This document shows positions 19,870-28,581 of a DNA stretch of 64,000 bases, one piece after another (the stretch's first letter is position 1; the number at the start of each line of letters is the position of its first letter). Both the position numbers and the translations under genes were made by a program. Origin of the DNA: Bradyrhizobium viridifuturi (GTDB lineage: Bacteria; Pseudomonadota; Alphaproteobacteria; Rhizobiales; Xanthobacteraceae); assembly GCF_001238275.1 (NCBI RefSeq), contig NZ_LGTB01000025.1:62001-126000 (forward strand), read 5' to 3'. The notes beneath the pieces were generated by a model. It had not been told where the DNA came from and made no database searches. It was given only the letters and a program-made list of their open reading frames with translations.

Positions 19870-20666
19870 TCAGGCGGGGACGCGGCCGCCGAAGAACGGC
19901 GTCAGCGCCGCTGCCAGCGTGTGCGGGCGCTTCGAGGTGAAGATCATCTCGGCGCCGGCCTCGTCGCTCCCCGTGCCGGCGGGGCCGAGCAGGTCGGCGA
20001 CGCGGCGTGCGATCGCCGGCGCGGATCGATCCAGTCGACCGGCCAGGGCGCGAGCCTGGTCAGGCGTTCCAGCAGCAGCGGATAATGCGTGCAGGCGAGC
20101 ACGACGGTGTCGGTGCGGGCCGGGTCGTCGGGGCCGGCGCCGACGAAGCAGGGCGCGAGCTCGGCCGCGATGTCCTCATCGCGCACGCTCTGGCCGCTGA
20201 GCGCGGCTTCCGCCAGCGAGGCGAGCTCGCCGGAGCCGACTAGGGTCACCTCGCAGCCCTGCGCGAAATCCGAAATCAGCTTGCGGGTATATTCCCGCTT
20301 CACGGTGCCCCTGGTGCCGAGCACCGAGACGCGCTGCGTCTTCGACGAGGCGCAGGCCGGCTTGATCGCCGGCACCGTGCCGACGAAGGGCAAAGGATAG
20401 GCGTCGCGCAGATGCGACATGACCAGGGTCGACGCCGTGTTGCAGGCGATCACGACCAGGTCGGGCCGATGAGCCCGGATCAGCTCGCCGACCAGCGGCA
20501 CCACGCGGGCGATGATCTCGTCCTCGGTGTGGTGGCCATAGGGGAAGAACGCATCGTCGGCGACATAGACAAAGTGTGCGCCGGGCCGGGCGCGGACGAT
20601 CTCGCGCAGCACGGTGAGGCCGCCGAGGCCGGAATCGAACACAAGGATGGTCGGGGGAGTGGACAC
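19870..20666 (-). pseudogene. murI: Glutamate racemase MurI, single-base frameshift near the 3' end
   Basis: Converts L-glutamate to D-glutamate for peptidoglycan. It is normal up to about residue 218: VFDSGLGGLTVL at 9-20, the catalytic Cys75 in ACNTAST, and Cys192 in ACTHYPLLLE. After PVDWIDP the given frame becomes Arg-rich and stops at 19944. With one base restored at about 20022 (GCGG read as GCCGG) it continues APAIARRVADLLGPAG and EMIFTSKRPHTLAAALTPFF to a stop at 19870, giving the family length of 265. The gene is normally essential, so this is best read as an intact gene with a sequence error. Confidence 0.88.
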
Positions 20667-20848
20667 GGTGAAGAGTCTATCCGAAGCAGGGTTACCATTC
20701 AGTTGTTTTTGCCTGCCCGGCCTTTGGGGCCGACAAAAGGCGGTGAAGCCGGGAATTTCATATGGCCTTGGCCGATACCTGCAAGTATCACGGCAAACTA
20801 TTGCTGTGACGTGTGAAATCCAGACGGGCCGCCGGGGACCATTCGACC

Positions 20849-21496
20849 ATGATCCGCAATACGACCGCGAGCTGGGGCTCGCTCGCCCGAGCGTTCCACT
20901 GGGTGCTCGGCATCGCCATCATCGGCATGCTGGCCTATGGCTGGTGGATGAACCACATCCCGGCGCGGGCGGACAAGTTCTTCTACCGGTCGATCCACGC
21001 CGATATCGGCTACCTGGTGCTGCTGCTCACGGTGCTCAGGCTGCTGTGGCGCGGGGTCAACCCGACGCCGGCGCTGCCGGCCGTCATGCCCAGCTGGCAA
21101 AGGATCGCCGCCCGCGTCAGCCACGGCGCGCTCTATGCCGTCACCATCATGGTCGCGATGCTGGGCTGGGCGCATTCCGGATCCCGCGCGCAGGACTATT
21201 CGAGCTTCTTCGGCCTGTTCCACGTTCCCCAGATCACCTCGCCCGACAAGGCGGCGGCGGATGCCTATGAGGGGCGCCACATCTTCTTCGCCTATGTGCT
21301 GCTGGCACTGATCGTGCTGCATCTCGCCGCAGTCGCCTTCCATCATTTCGTCAAGCGCGACCGCGTCGCGGCGCGCATGATCGGGGCGAGTGAGGCCGAC
21401 CCCGCGCGTAAACGCCTCACCGAGCGACTTGGGCGGCCAGGCCCAGCGCGAGCGGATCACCGTCAGGTCGTGGCGTCGGGTTGGCGACGGCGCTAA
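20849..21496 (+). CDS. Cytochrome b561 family protein
   Basis: A 215-residue inner-membrane di-haem b-type cytochrome of the b561 bacterial family, which passes electrons between the quinone pool and periplasmic acceptors. Four hydrophobic segments carry His ligands: LARAFHWVLG, RSIHADIGYLVLL, RVSHGALYAVTI and LIVLHLAAVAFHHFVK. The ATG at 20849 is favoured over the upstream GTG because MIRNTTASWGSLARAFHW is a typical start and GGGGA precedes it. The last 30 residues are polar and less typical, so the true end may differ. Confidence 0.88.
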   Translation: MIRNTTASWGSLARAFHWVLGIAIIGMLAYGWWMNHIPARADKFFYRSIHADIGYLVLLLTVLRLLWRGVNPTPALPAVMPSWQRIAARVSHGALYAVTIMVAMLGWAHSGSRAQDYSSFFGLFHVPQITSPDKAAADAYEGRHIFFAYVLLALIVLHLAAVAFHHFVKRDRVAARMIGASEADPARKRLTERLGRPGPARADHRQVVASGWRRR

Positions 21497-21537
21497 TCTG
21501 GCGTTGAAGCCGGGAGGGCCATCGCGGCCGGGATCTC

Positions 21538-22566
21538 GTGGACGATATTGCGCGGGACAATGCGAACTGGCGGATGCCGGACGAGGGCGCGCCGCATGCC
21601 GCGACCTGGATGGCGTTCGGCGCCAGCGCGGCGATCTGGGGCGGCAAGCTGCTTCCCGTCGCGCGGGAAAATCTCGCCGGCATCGCCAAGGCGATTGCGG
21701 CCTACGAACGCGTCAACATGCTGGTGCGCGACGAGGACCGCGAGATAGCCGCGCGGCTCTGCGGCCCCTCGGTCAGCCTCGTCATTCGAGCGATCGATGA
21801 CGTGTGGATGCGCGACACCGGTCCGGTGTTTGTGCGCGACAATTCGGGACAGCTTGGCGCGATCGGTTTCAACTTCAACGGCTGGGGCAACAAGCAGCGC
21901 CATGCGCTTGATGCCGAGATCGCAGGGCACGTGGCCCGTGCGGCGAACGCGACGTTCGTCAAGGCCGGACTGGTGCTGGAAGGCGGCGGGATCGAAGTCG
22001 ATGGTGAGGGGACTGCGATCATCACCGAGAGCTGTGTGCTCAACCCCAATCGCAATCCTGGTGTCTCCAGGGAGAAATGCGAGGCCGAATTATCGCGCCT
22101 GCTCGGGCTCGACAAGGTGATCTGGCTGCCCGGCATCGCCGGCAAGGACATCACCGACGGACATACCGATTTCTACGCACGATTTGCCGGTCCAGGCGTC
22201 GTCGTGGCCGGCCTCGAGCCAGATCCGTCGTCGTTCGATCACGCGGTGACCAGGCGGCACCTCGATCTGCTGCGCGGCGCGGTCGACGCGAAGGGCCGGC
22301 ATCTCGACATCGTGGTGTTGCAGGGCCCGTCGACAGTGCGCCCCAAGCACGGCACGAAGGACTTCGCTGCCGGATACATCAATTTCTACGTCTGCAACGG
22401 CGCCGTGATCGCCCCGGAATTCGGCGATGCGGCTGCCGACCGCAATGCGCGCGATATCCTGCGGGAGCTGTTTGCGGACAGGGAAATCATTCAGCTCAAC
22501 ATCGACGGCATCGCCGCCGGCGGCGGCGGCATTCACTGCACCACGCAACAGCAGCCGCGTTCATGA
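21538..22566 (+). CDS. aguA: Agmatine deiminase family protein
   Basis: A 342-residue enzyme of the guanidino-group modifying superfamily, expected to hydrolyse agmatine to N-carbamoylputrescine and ammonia in arginine-to-polyamine breakdown. Active-site elements are DDVWMRDTGP, ITDGHTDFYARF with the His, and GGGGIHCTTQQ with the nucleophilic Cys near 334. The only usable start after the upstream in-frame stop is GTG at 21538, with GGGA just before it. There is no N-carbamoylputrescine amidase neighbour. A strong hairpin ends the gene. Confidence 0.92.
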   Translation: MDDIARDNANWRMPDEGAPHAATWMAFGASAAIWGGKLLPVARENLAGIAKAIAAYERVNMLVRDEDREIAARLCGPSVSLVIRAIDDVWMRDTGPVFVRDNSGQLGAIGFNFNGWGNKQRHALDAEIAGHVARAANATFVKAGLVLEGGGIEVDGEGTAIITESCVLNPNRNPGVSREKCEAELSRLLGLDKVIWLPGIAGKDITDGHTDFYARFAGPGVVVAGLEPDPSSFDHAVTRRHLDLLRGAVDAKGRHLDIVVLQGPSTVRPKHGTKDFAAGYINFYVCNGAVIAPEFGDAAADRNARDILRELFADREIIQLNIDGIAAGGGGIHCTTQQQPRS

Positions 22567-22569
22567 CGT

Positions 22570-22607
22570 GAATGGCCCGGCCGCGATGGATCGCGGCCGG
22601 GCCATTC
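22570..22607. terminator. Perfect 17-bp hairpin between convergent genes
   Basis: GAATGGCCCGGCCGCGA at 22570-22586 pairs without mismatch with 22591-22607 around the loop TGGA. It lies four bases after the aguA stop and 27 bases beyond the stop of the converging amidohydrolase. There is no strong T-run, so it may act as a bidirectional terminator or an mRNA end-protector. Confidence 0.7.
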
Positions 22608-22633
22608 GCCGTTCATCAACTGTACAAGCGGCG

Positions 22634-23806
22634 CTAGCCCGCCGGCATCTGCTTCTCGACCAGGCGCACCCAGTAGGAGGCGCCGTGGCCGAGGATGTTG
22701 TCGTTGAACTTGTAGGCCGGGTGGTGGCACATCGGGCCGTCGCCCATGCCGAGGAAGACGAACGCGCCGGGGCGCGCTTCCAGCATGAACGCGAAATCCT
22801 CGGCGCCCATGACCGGCACCAGATTGTCATTGACGCGGTCGGCGCCGACCACGTCGCGGGCGATCTCGGCGGCGATGCCGGCCTGATGCGCATGGTTCAG
22901 CGTCACCGGATACATGCGCCCATAGTCTGTCTCGGCCGATCCGCCATAGGCCTTGGCGATGCTGGAGGCGACCTCGCCGATCCGGCGCTCGACCATGTCG
23001 CGCACGCCGGGATCGAGCGTGCGCACGGTGCCACCCAGCGTGACGATCTCGGGGATCACGTTGAATGCATTTGCGGCCTCGAACATCGTGATCGAGATCA
23101 CCGCGGACTTCAGCGGGTCGAGATTGCGCGACACGATCGATTGCAGCGCACTGATGATCTGGGCGCCGATCAGGACGCTGTCGATCGCCTCGTGCGGCGC
23201 GGCGCCGGCGTGGCCGCCCTTGCCGCGCACGACGATCTTCAAGGTGTCCGACGAGGCGAGCATCGGGCCCGGGGTGGTCGCGAAATAGCCCTCGGGCAGG
23301 CCGGGCATGTTGTGCAGGCCGTAGACCTCCTGGATGCCCCAGCGGGTCATCAGCCCGTCGTCGACCATCGCCTTGCCGCCGGCGCCGCCTTCCTCGGCGG
23401 GCTGGAAGATCACGATCGCGGTGCCGTCGAAATTGCGCGTCTCGGTCAGGTATTTCGCAGCGCCCAAGAGCATCGCGGTGTGGCCGTCATGGCCGCAGGC
23501 GTGCATCTTGCCGGGGACCTTCGAGGCGTAGGGCACGTCGGCGGCCTCCACGATCGGCAGCGCGTCCATGTCGGCGCGCAGCCCGATGGTCTTGCCCGAG
23601 CCGTTCTTGCGGCCGCGGATCACGCCGACCACGCCGGTGCGCCCGATCCCCGTCACCACCTCGTCGCAGCCGAACTCGCGCAGCTTGTCGGCGACAATGC
23701 CCGCGGTGCGGTGCACCTCGTAGAGCAATTCGGGGTTCTCGTGGAAGTCATGGCGCCAGGCGGCCATTTCATCCGAGAGGGCGGCAACGCGATTGACGAT
23801 GGGCAT
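22634..23806 (-). CDS. M20 family amidohydrolase (hippurate hydrolase-like)
   Basis: A 390-residue di-metal aminoacylase/carboxypeptidase of the M20D group, which removes acyl groups from N-acyl amino acids. MHACGHDGHTAMLL at 101-114 has the metal His and Cys; FQPAEEGGAGG has the catalytic Glu near 138 and the metal Glu next to it; YGLHNMPGLPEG has another metal His; MGAEDFAFML is the last ligand region. The dimerisation domain lies between (GGHAGAAPHEAIDS). Substrate is not determined. The gene stands alone between aguA and purB. Confidence 0.92.
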   Translation of the reverse strand: MPIVNRVAALSDEMAAWRHDFHENPELLYEVHRTAGIVADKLREFGCDEVVTGIGRTGVVGVIRGRKNGSGKTIGLRADMDALPIVEAADVPYASKVPGKMHACGHDGHTAMLLGAAKYLTETRNFDGTAIVIFQPAEEGGAGGKAMVDDGLMTRWGIQEVYGLHNMPGLPEGYFATTPGPMLASSDTLKIVVRGKGGHAGAAPHEAIDSVLIGAQIISALQSIVSRNLDPLKSAVISITMFEAANAFNVIPEIVTLGGTVRTLDPGVRDMVERRIGEVASSIAKAYGGSAETDYGRMYPVTLNHAHQAGIAAEIARDVVGADRVNDNLVPVMGAEDFAFMLEARPGAFVFLGMGDGPMCHHPAYKFNDNILGHGASYWVRLVEKQMPAG

Positions 23807-23891
23807 GGGAAGCGTCCGTTTCTTGTGATTGCGTAGGGCGGGTCAGCGTAGCGCAACCCGCCGCGATGTCACGTGGGAATGGCGGCCTCGC

Positions 23892-25199
23892 TCAGGCCTC
23901 GCCGAACACCCGCTTGAAGATCGTGTCGACATGCTTGAGGTGATAGCCGAGGTCGAACTTCTCCTCGATCTCGGCATCGGTCATGTATTTCTTCACGTCG
24001 GGGTCGTTCTTCAGCAGCGTCTGGAAGTCGCCTTCGCCGCGCCACACCGGCATCGCATTGCGCTGCACGAATTTGTAGGCGTCCTCGCGGCTGGCGCCCT
24101 TCTGGGTCAGCGCGATCAGCACGCGCTGCGAATGCACCAGGCCGCCGAGCCGGTCGAGGTTCTTCTGCATGTTCTGCGGATAGACCAGGAGCTTCTCGAT
24201 CAGGCCGGCGAGCCGGACCAGCGCGAAGTCGAGCGTGACGGTGGCATCGGGGCCCATCATGCGCTCGGCGGAGGAATGCGAGATGTCGCGCTCGTGCCAG
24301 AGCGCGACGTTCTCCAGCGCCGGCGTCACATAGGCGCGCACCATGCGCGACAGGCCGGAGAGGTTTTCCGACAGCACCGGATTGCGCTTGTGCGGCATCG
24401 CCGACGAGCCCTTCTGGCCCTCGGAGAAGAACTCCTCGGCTTCCAGCACCTCGGTGCGCTGCAGATGGCGCACCTCCACCGCGAGCCGTTCGACCGAGGC
24501 GGCGATCACGCCGAGCGTGGCAAAATACATCGCGTGGCGGTCGCGCGGGATCACCTGGGTCGAGACCGGCTCGGGCCGCAGGCCCATCGCTTTCGCAACG
24601 TGCTCTTCGACCCGCGGATCGATCTGCGCAAAGGTGCCGACCGCGCCCGAAATCGCGCAGGTCGAAATCTCGTCGCGCGCGGCGACCAGGCGGGCGCGGG
24701 CGCGGGCGAACTCGGCATGGGCATAGGCGAGCTTGAGGCCGAAGGTGACCGGCTCGGCATGGATGCCGTGGGAGCGGCCGATGGTCGGCGTCATCTTGTG
24801 CTCGAAGGCGCGGGTCTTCAGCGCCGCCAGCACCCGGTCGAGATCGGCGATCAGGAGATCGGCGGCGCGCTTGAGCTGGACATTGAGGCAGGTGTCGAGC
24901 ACGTCGGAGGAGGTCATGCCCTGGTGCACGAAGCGCGCCTCGGGGCCGACGATCTCGGCGAGATGGGTCAGGAAGGCGATGACGTCGTGCTTGGTCTCAC
25001 GCTCGATCTCGTCGATCCGCGCCACGTCGAAGGTGGCATCCTTGCCCTTGGCCCAGATCGTCCTGGCGGCTTCCTTTGGGATCACGCCGAGCTCGGCCAG
25101 CGCGTCGGCGGCATGCGCCTCGATCTCGAACCAGATCTTGAAACGCGTCTGGGGCTCCCAGATGGAGGCCATTTCCGGGCGGGTATAGCGGGGGATCAT
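23892..25199 (-). CDS. purB: Adenylosuccinate lyase
   Basis: Splits adenylosuccinate to AMP and SAICAR to AICAR, releasing fumarate, in purine synthesis. The 435 residues match the family: MIPRYTRPEMASIWEPQTRF at the N-terminus, HQGMTSSDVLDT with the catalytic-loop residues, RSHGIHAEPVTFGLK with the general acid His, and the fumarase-superfamily signature GSSAMPHKRNPVLSE. GGAG stands seven bases before the ATG. A much longer open frame upstream runs through the repeat and is not coding. It is 20 kb from purL, so the two are not co-transcribed. Confidence 0.97.
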   Translation of the reverse strand: MIPRYTRPEMASIWEPQTRFKIWFEIEAHAADALAELGVIPKEAARTIWAKGKDATFDVARIDEIERETKHDVIAFLTHLAEIVGPEARFVHQGMTSSDVLDTCLNVQLKRAADLLIADLDRVLAALKTRAFEHKMTPTIGRSHGIHAEPVTFGLKLAYAHAEFARARARLVAARDEISTCAISGAVGTFAQIDPRVEEHVAKAMGLRPEPVSTQVIPRDRHAMYFATLGVIAASVERLAVEVRHLQRTEVLEAEEFFSEGQKGSSAMPHKRNPVLSENLSGLSRMVRAYVTPALENVALWHERDISHSSAERMMGPDATVTLDFALVRLAGLIEKLLVYPQNMQKNLDRLGGLVHSQRVLIALTQKGASREDAYKFVQRNAMPVWRGEGDFQTLLKNDPDVKKYMTDAEIEEKFDLGYHLKHVDTIFKRVFGEA

Positions 25200-25354
25200 C
25201 GAGAACTCCGAATCGGACGGGGCGGGGCGCGCAGAACGCGCTCCGGCCAATTTGTTTTTACGCTGCGCTTTAGCAAATCGGGCCGGGCGAAGCCACCTTT
25301 TCGGGGCATTTGGCGGGGAAAACCGGCCGAAATCGGCGGTCCGTAGCCCCGGCC

Positions 25355-25510
25355 TTGCTTCGCCTCGCCCCGCTTGCGGGGAGAGGCCGGAACGCATCGC
25401 CAGATGCGTTCCGGGTGAGGGGGAGCCTCCGCGAACTCGGCTGTCAGCGTCTTCGCGGAGATAGCCCCTCACCACAACCCTTTCCCCGTAAGAACGGGGG
25501 GAGGGAGCGG
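25355..25510. repeat. Multi-hairpin intergenic repeat, family E
   Basis: It holds several adjacent hairpins: CGGAACGCATC/GATGCGTTCCG at 25388-25398 and 25103 bases + 300, that is 25403-25413, a long-range pair GGTGAGGGG/CCCCTCACC enclosing CCTCCGCGAA and TTCGCGGAG, and a final CCCCGT/ACGGGG. Its last block (CTCTCCCCGTAAGAACGGG-like) recurs near 35441. It fills the 311-base gap between purB and the response-regulator gene. Confidence 0.65.
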
Positions 25511-26179
25511 TTAGAGGTTCGCCAGGCCGCATTCGACGGCGAGGCGGACCAGCTGGGCGTCGGTCCGCAGGCCGGTCTTGGCCTTGATCAGATAGTGGTA
25601 GTTCTGCACGGTCTTGGTGCTGAGGTTGAGGTTGGCGGCGATCTGCTCCTTGGTGCTGCCCGCCGCGAACTGCCGGAGAATTTCGATCTCTCGCTCGCCG
25701 AGCTGGTCGAGCGCCGATTTGGTCGGCACCAGGCTCTCCAGCGCGAGCACCCGCGCGACGTCGTCGCTCATCGCGTGCTCGCCGCGCGCCACCGAGCGGA
25801 TCGCCGCGATCAGCTCGGCCGGCTCGCTGCCCTTGGTGACGAAGCCGGAGGCGCCGGCAGCGAACGCCGCCTTCACCTGGGCCGCCTCGCTGTGCATGCT
25901 GAAGACCAGGATGCGGGCGTCGGCATCGCGCGCGCGGATGTTGCGGATCGCCTCCAGCCCGCTCGCGCCCGGCATCGAGATGTCCATCACCACCACGTCA
26001 GGCCCGTGCGACTTGAACGCGCGATAGGCATTGGCGGCGTTGTCGGCCTCGGCGACCACGCTGAAATCGTCCTGATGCTCGAGCACGCGCCGGTAGCCCT
26101 GACGGACCACGGGATGGTCGTCCACCAGCAGGATCGAGATTCCCCGAGTCTTCACGACTGTCATCTTCGCGGTCGTCAT
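25511..26179 (-). CDS. NarL/LuxR family response regulator
   Basis: A 222-residue response regulator. The receiver domain occupies about 10-125: acidic pair in ILLVDDHPVVRQGY, phospho-accepting Asp in VVVMDISMPGASGLEAI, and the Lys in GFVTKGSEPAELI. A LuxR-type helix-turn-helix lies at about 150-215 (LGEREIEILRQFAAGSTKEQI, NLSTKTVQNYHYLIKAK). It overlaps the operon of the sensor kinase: the kinase stop is one base before this ATG (TGAGATG). A second in-frame ATG at 26164 would be equally good. The pair resembles MoxX/MoxY-type regulators, which is suggestive only. Confidence 0.93.
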   Translation of the reverse strand: MTTAKMTVVKTRGISILLVDDHPVVRQGYRRVLEHQDDFSVVAEADNAANAYRAFKSHGPDVVVMDISMPGASGLEAIRNIRARDADARILVFSMHSEAAQVKAAFAAGASGFVTKGSEPAELIAAIRSVARGEHAMSDDVARVLALESLVPTKSALDQLGEREIEILRQFAAGSTKEQIAANLNLSTKTVQNYHYLIKAKTGLRTDAQLVRLAVECGLANL

Positions 26180-26180
26180 C

Positions 26181-27551
26181 TCAGGCGGCGAGCGGGATCG
26201 TGGCGGCGACGGAGAGGCCGCGGCTGGCGCGCGCGATCGACAGCGAACCGCCGAGTGCGGCGACGCGCTCGCTGACGCCGGTGAGGCCGAAGCCTGCCGA
26301 CTGCGCCACCTTGGCGGCATCGCCGCCGCCGTCGTCCTCGACCCGCACCAGCAGCGCGTTCTCGGTTCCGGTTCGTCGTTCGATCCGCAGCACGATCTCG
26401 CGCGCGTCGCTGTGGCGCAGCGCATTGGTCAGGCATTCCTGCGCCACCCGATAGGCCGTTACGGCTACCGTGCCGCTGATGTCGGCGAGGTCGCCCTGCA
26501 AATCGAGCTGGATCATCGGCTGCGTCGCGCGCGACCGCCAGCTGTCGACGAGATCGACCAGGCTTGCCTCCAGCCCGAGCTCCTCCGCCGGCGGATGGCG
26601 CAGCCGGTTCAACGTGTCGCGCAGGCAGGCGATGATGCGGCGCGTCGCCTGCGAGATCATCCGCGCGTCCTGCGCGATTTCCGTACCGGCGGCGTATTTG
26701 TCCCCAGAGCTCGCCTCGATCGTGTTGGCGAACGCCAGGATCGCGGTGAGGTTCTGGCCGAACTCGTCGTGCAGCTCGCGGGCCAGCGCGCGGCGTTCGT
26801 CGCTCCGGATTTCGAGCAGGCGCCGCGTCAGCATCGTGCGCTCCTCCTCGGCCTGCGCCAGGCGATCGCCGAGATCGCCGACAGCGCGCCCGATCATCGC
26901 AAGCTCCATCGAGCGGACGCGCGGCAACGGCGTGCGGTACTCGCCGTCGGCCATGCGGCGCAGCGCCGACACGATCGAGTGGGCGGGCGCCAGCGTATGC
27001 GCGATGGCGAGCGAAGCGAGCAGCGCGATGGCGAGCGCCATCAAGAGCGCGACATGGATGTTGTCAAGGATGTGCTGCCAGGCGAGCGCGATCGCGGCGT
27101 CCGGATCGGAGATGGCACGGACGGTTCCCGCGGTCGCGGCACGGGCGCTGATCGGCCGCTCGACGGTGGCGTGCTCGCCGAGCACGGTCTGCACGGTTGC
27201 CGCGAACCAGCGCGGCGGCGCCTTGCCGATCCCCTTGCTCTGGCCGCAGAGCGGCTTCTCGAAGGCGCCGGCCGGTTCGAACTGCACGCAGATCCCGGGG
27301 GCGATCAGGCCCATGGTCTCGATGGTGCGCCAGTCCGGCGCTGGCAGCAGTTGTTCGCGCATCCGGTTGCTGCGCAGCAGCAATTCACGCCAGTACAGCG
27401 CCTCCAATGCCTGCGAGACCCGGCCGGCGGACGCCTCGGTGGCGCGATCGACGCTGCGATAGGCGTCGATCGTGGCCCAGACGGTGGCGGCGCCAAGGCA
27501 CAGCGCGACGATGACGAGCAGGCGGGCGACCAGTTGAAGCACGAGGCGCAT
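26181..27551 (-). CDS. Membrane sensor histidine kinase (NarX/UhpB type)
   Basis: A 456-residue kinase with an N-terminal membrane span (LVARLLVIVALCLGAATVWA), a periplasmic domain of about 130 residues, a second span (HVALLMALAIALLASLAIA), a HAMP linker (APAHSIVSALRRMADGEY), a HisKA_3 dimerisation domain with the phospho-His in ARELHDEFGQNLTAI, and a HATPase domain with VEDDGGG and GFGLTGVSERVAALGG. The spacing suggests a LapD/MoxY-like periplasmic sensor. GGAG stands before the ATG at 27551. It is the first gene of the pair with the response regulator and faces the 27802 channel operon across 250 bases. Confidence 0.92.
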   Translation of the reverse strand: MRLVLQLVARLLVIVALCLGAATVWATIDAYRSVDRATEASAGRVSQALEALYWRELLLRSNRMREQLLPAPDWRTIETMGLIAPGICVQFEPAGAFEKPLCGQSKGIGKAPPRWFAATVQTVLGEHATVERPISARAATAGTVRAISDPDAAIALAWQHILDNIHVALLMALAIALLASLAIAHTLAPAHSIVSALRRMADGEYRTPLPRVRSMELAMIGRAVGDLGDRLAQAEEERTMLTRRLLEIRSDERRALARELHDEFGQNLTAILAFANTIEASSGDKYAAGTEIAQDARMISQATRRIIACLRDTLNRLRHPPAEELGLEASLVDLVDSWRSRATQPMIQLDLQGDLADISGTVAVTAYRVAQECLTNALRHSDAREIVLRIERRTGTENALLVRVEDDGGGDAAKVAQSAGFGLTGVSERVAALGGSLSIARASRGLSVAATIPLAA

Positions 27552-27801
27552 GCGATCACTCCACGGCCGGAGCATGAGCCGACCAAGCGTGATGCGGCCT
27601 CATGCTGAAATGGGCGGCGCGATGCTAACAGCACCGCTGTTCCCCGCCAATCGCAAGCGTGCCAGGCTGTGCAGGTCGGGAAATTTGCCCGACGAAACTT
27701 GGGCAGAAGTCTTTGGACGGCGCCTGCCGGCTCTGCTCTAACCATCAGCGGGGTTCTCACGCGGGCCTCGCGGAACAACCGTTACAGGGAGCTAGCGCAG
27801 C

Positions 27802-28581
27802 ATGGACGCCAAGGTCGAGGCTGCGGCCGCACCGGCCGGCACGGACGCGGCGGAGCGCAGCGTCCTGCTGCTCTGGATGATCTTCACCGGCCTTTCGCTC
27901 TTCGCTGCCTTCCTGCTGTGGCGCTACGGGCTGATCCGCCTGATGGTCAGTTCCGACCGCACCTACATTTCCAGCGTCATCGCCGTTCTCTACGTCGTGA
28001 CCTGCATCCATTGCTTCTGGCGGACGCGGGCGATCGCGCGGGAAGGCGAGGTGGCGCGGTCCTGCCGCACGATCCTCGCCGCGCCCGACGGCACGAAGGC
28101 GCTTCTGTCGGATGCGCGCGGCTTGCCGCGTGGCCTCGTCACCGATCACATCAAGAGCCTGGTGCAGAAGGCCGACGCGCAGGCCAAAGGCCGTATCGAC
28201 CAGACGCTGCTGCTGCGGACGCTGGCCGACCGCCTGCGCGGCTCCAACGGCTTCGGCGCCTTCGTCTCCGACACGCTGATGAAGCTCGGCCTGCTCGGCA
28301 CCATCATCGGTTTCATCATCATGCTGGCGCCGATCGCCTCGCTCGATGCCGCCGACAAGGTGGCGATGAAATCGTCGATGGGCCTGATGAGCGACGGCAT
28401 GGCGGTCGCGATGTACACGACGCTGGCCGGGCTGATCGGGTCTATCCTGGTCCGCATCCAGTATTACATGCTGGATTCCGCGACCCAGCGGGTGTTCTCC
28501 GACGCCGTCGTGCTGACCGAGACCCACGTCACGCCGGCCCTCGAACGTCGCCTTGATACGTCCCTTGGTACGCCGCCATGA
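27802..28581 (+). CDS. MotA/TolQ/ExbB proton-channel family protein
   Basis: A 259-residue inner-membrane protein. Spans lie at about 21-43 and 50-70, then a cytoplasmic stretch of about 85 residues, then the family core LGLLGTIIGFIIMLAPIAS and a fourth span (GMAVAMYTTLAGLIGSILV), with an extended C-terminal helix. This is the ExbB/TolQ order of elements, including the GxxGT motif of helix 3 and the Thr-bearing helix 4 that line the ion path. Such proteins form pentamers that use the proton or sodium gradient to turn or move a partner anchored in the pore. The next gene, overlapping by four bases, has the topology of such a partner. Confidence 0.85.
   Translation: MDAKVEAAAAPAGTDAAERSVLLLWMIFTGLSLFAAFLLWRYGLIRLMVSSDRTYISSVIAVLYVVTCIHCFWRTRAIAREGEVARSCRTILAAPDGTKALLSDARGLPRGLVTDHIKSLVQKADAQAKGRIDQTLLLRTLADRLRGSNGFGAFVSDTLMKLGLLGTIIGFIIMLAPIASLDAADKVAMKSSMGLMSDGMAVAMYTTLAGLIGSILVRIQYYMLDSATQRVFSDAVVLTETHVTPALERRLDTSLGTPP

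Noticed and set aside
22427..23836. A 469-codon plus-strand frame opposite the M20 amidohydrolase
   Set aside because: Shadow; the minus-strand protein carries all M20 metal motifs.
25200..25532. N-terminal extension of purB by 111 codons
   Set aside because: It reads through repeat family E and is not PurB-like; GGAG marks the ATG at 25199.
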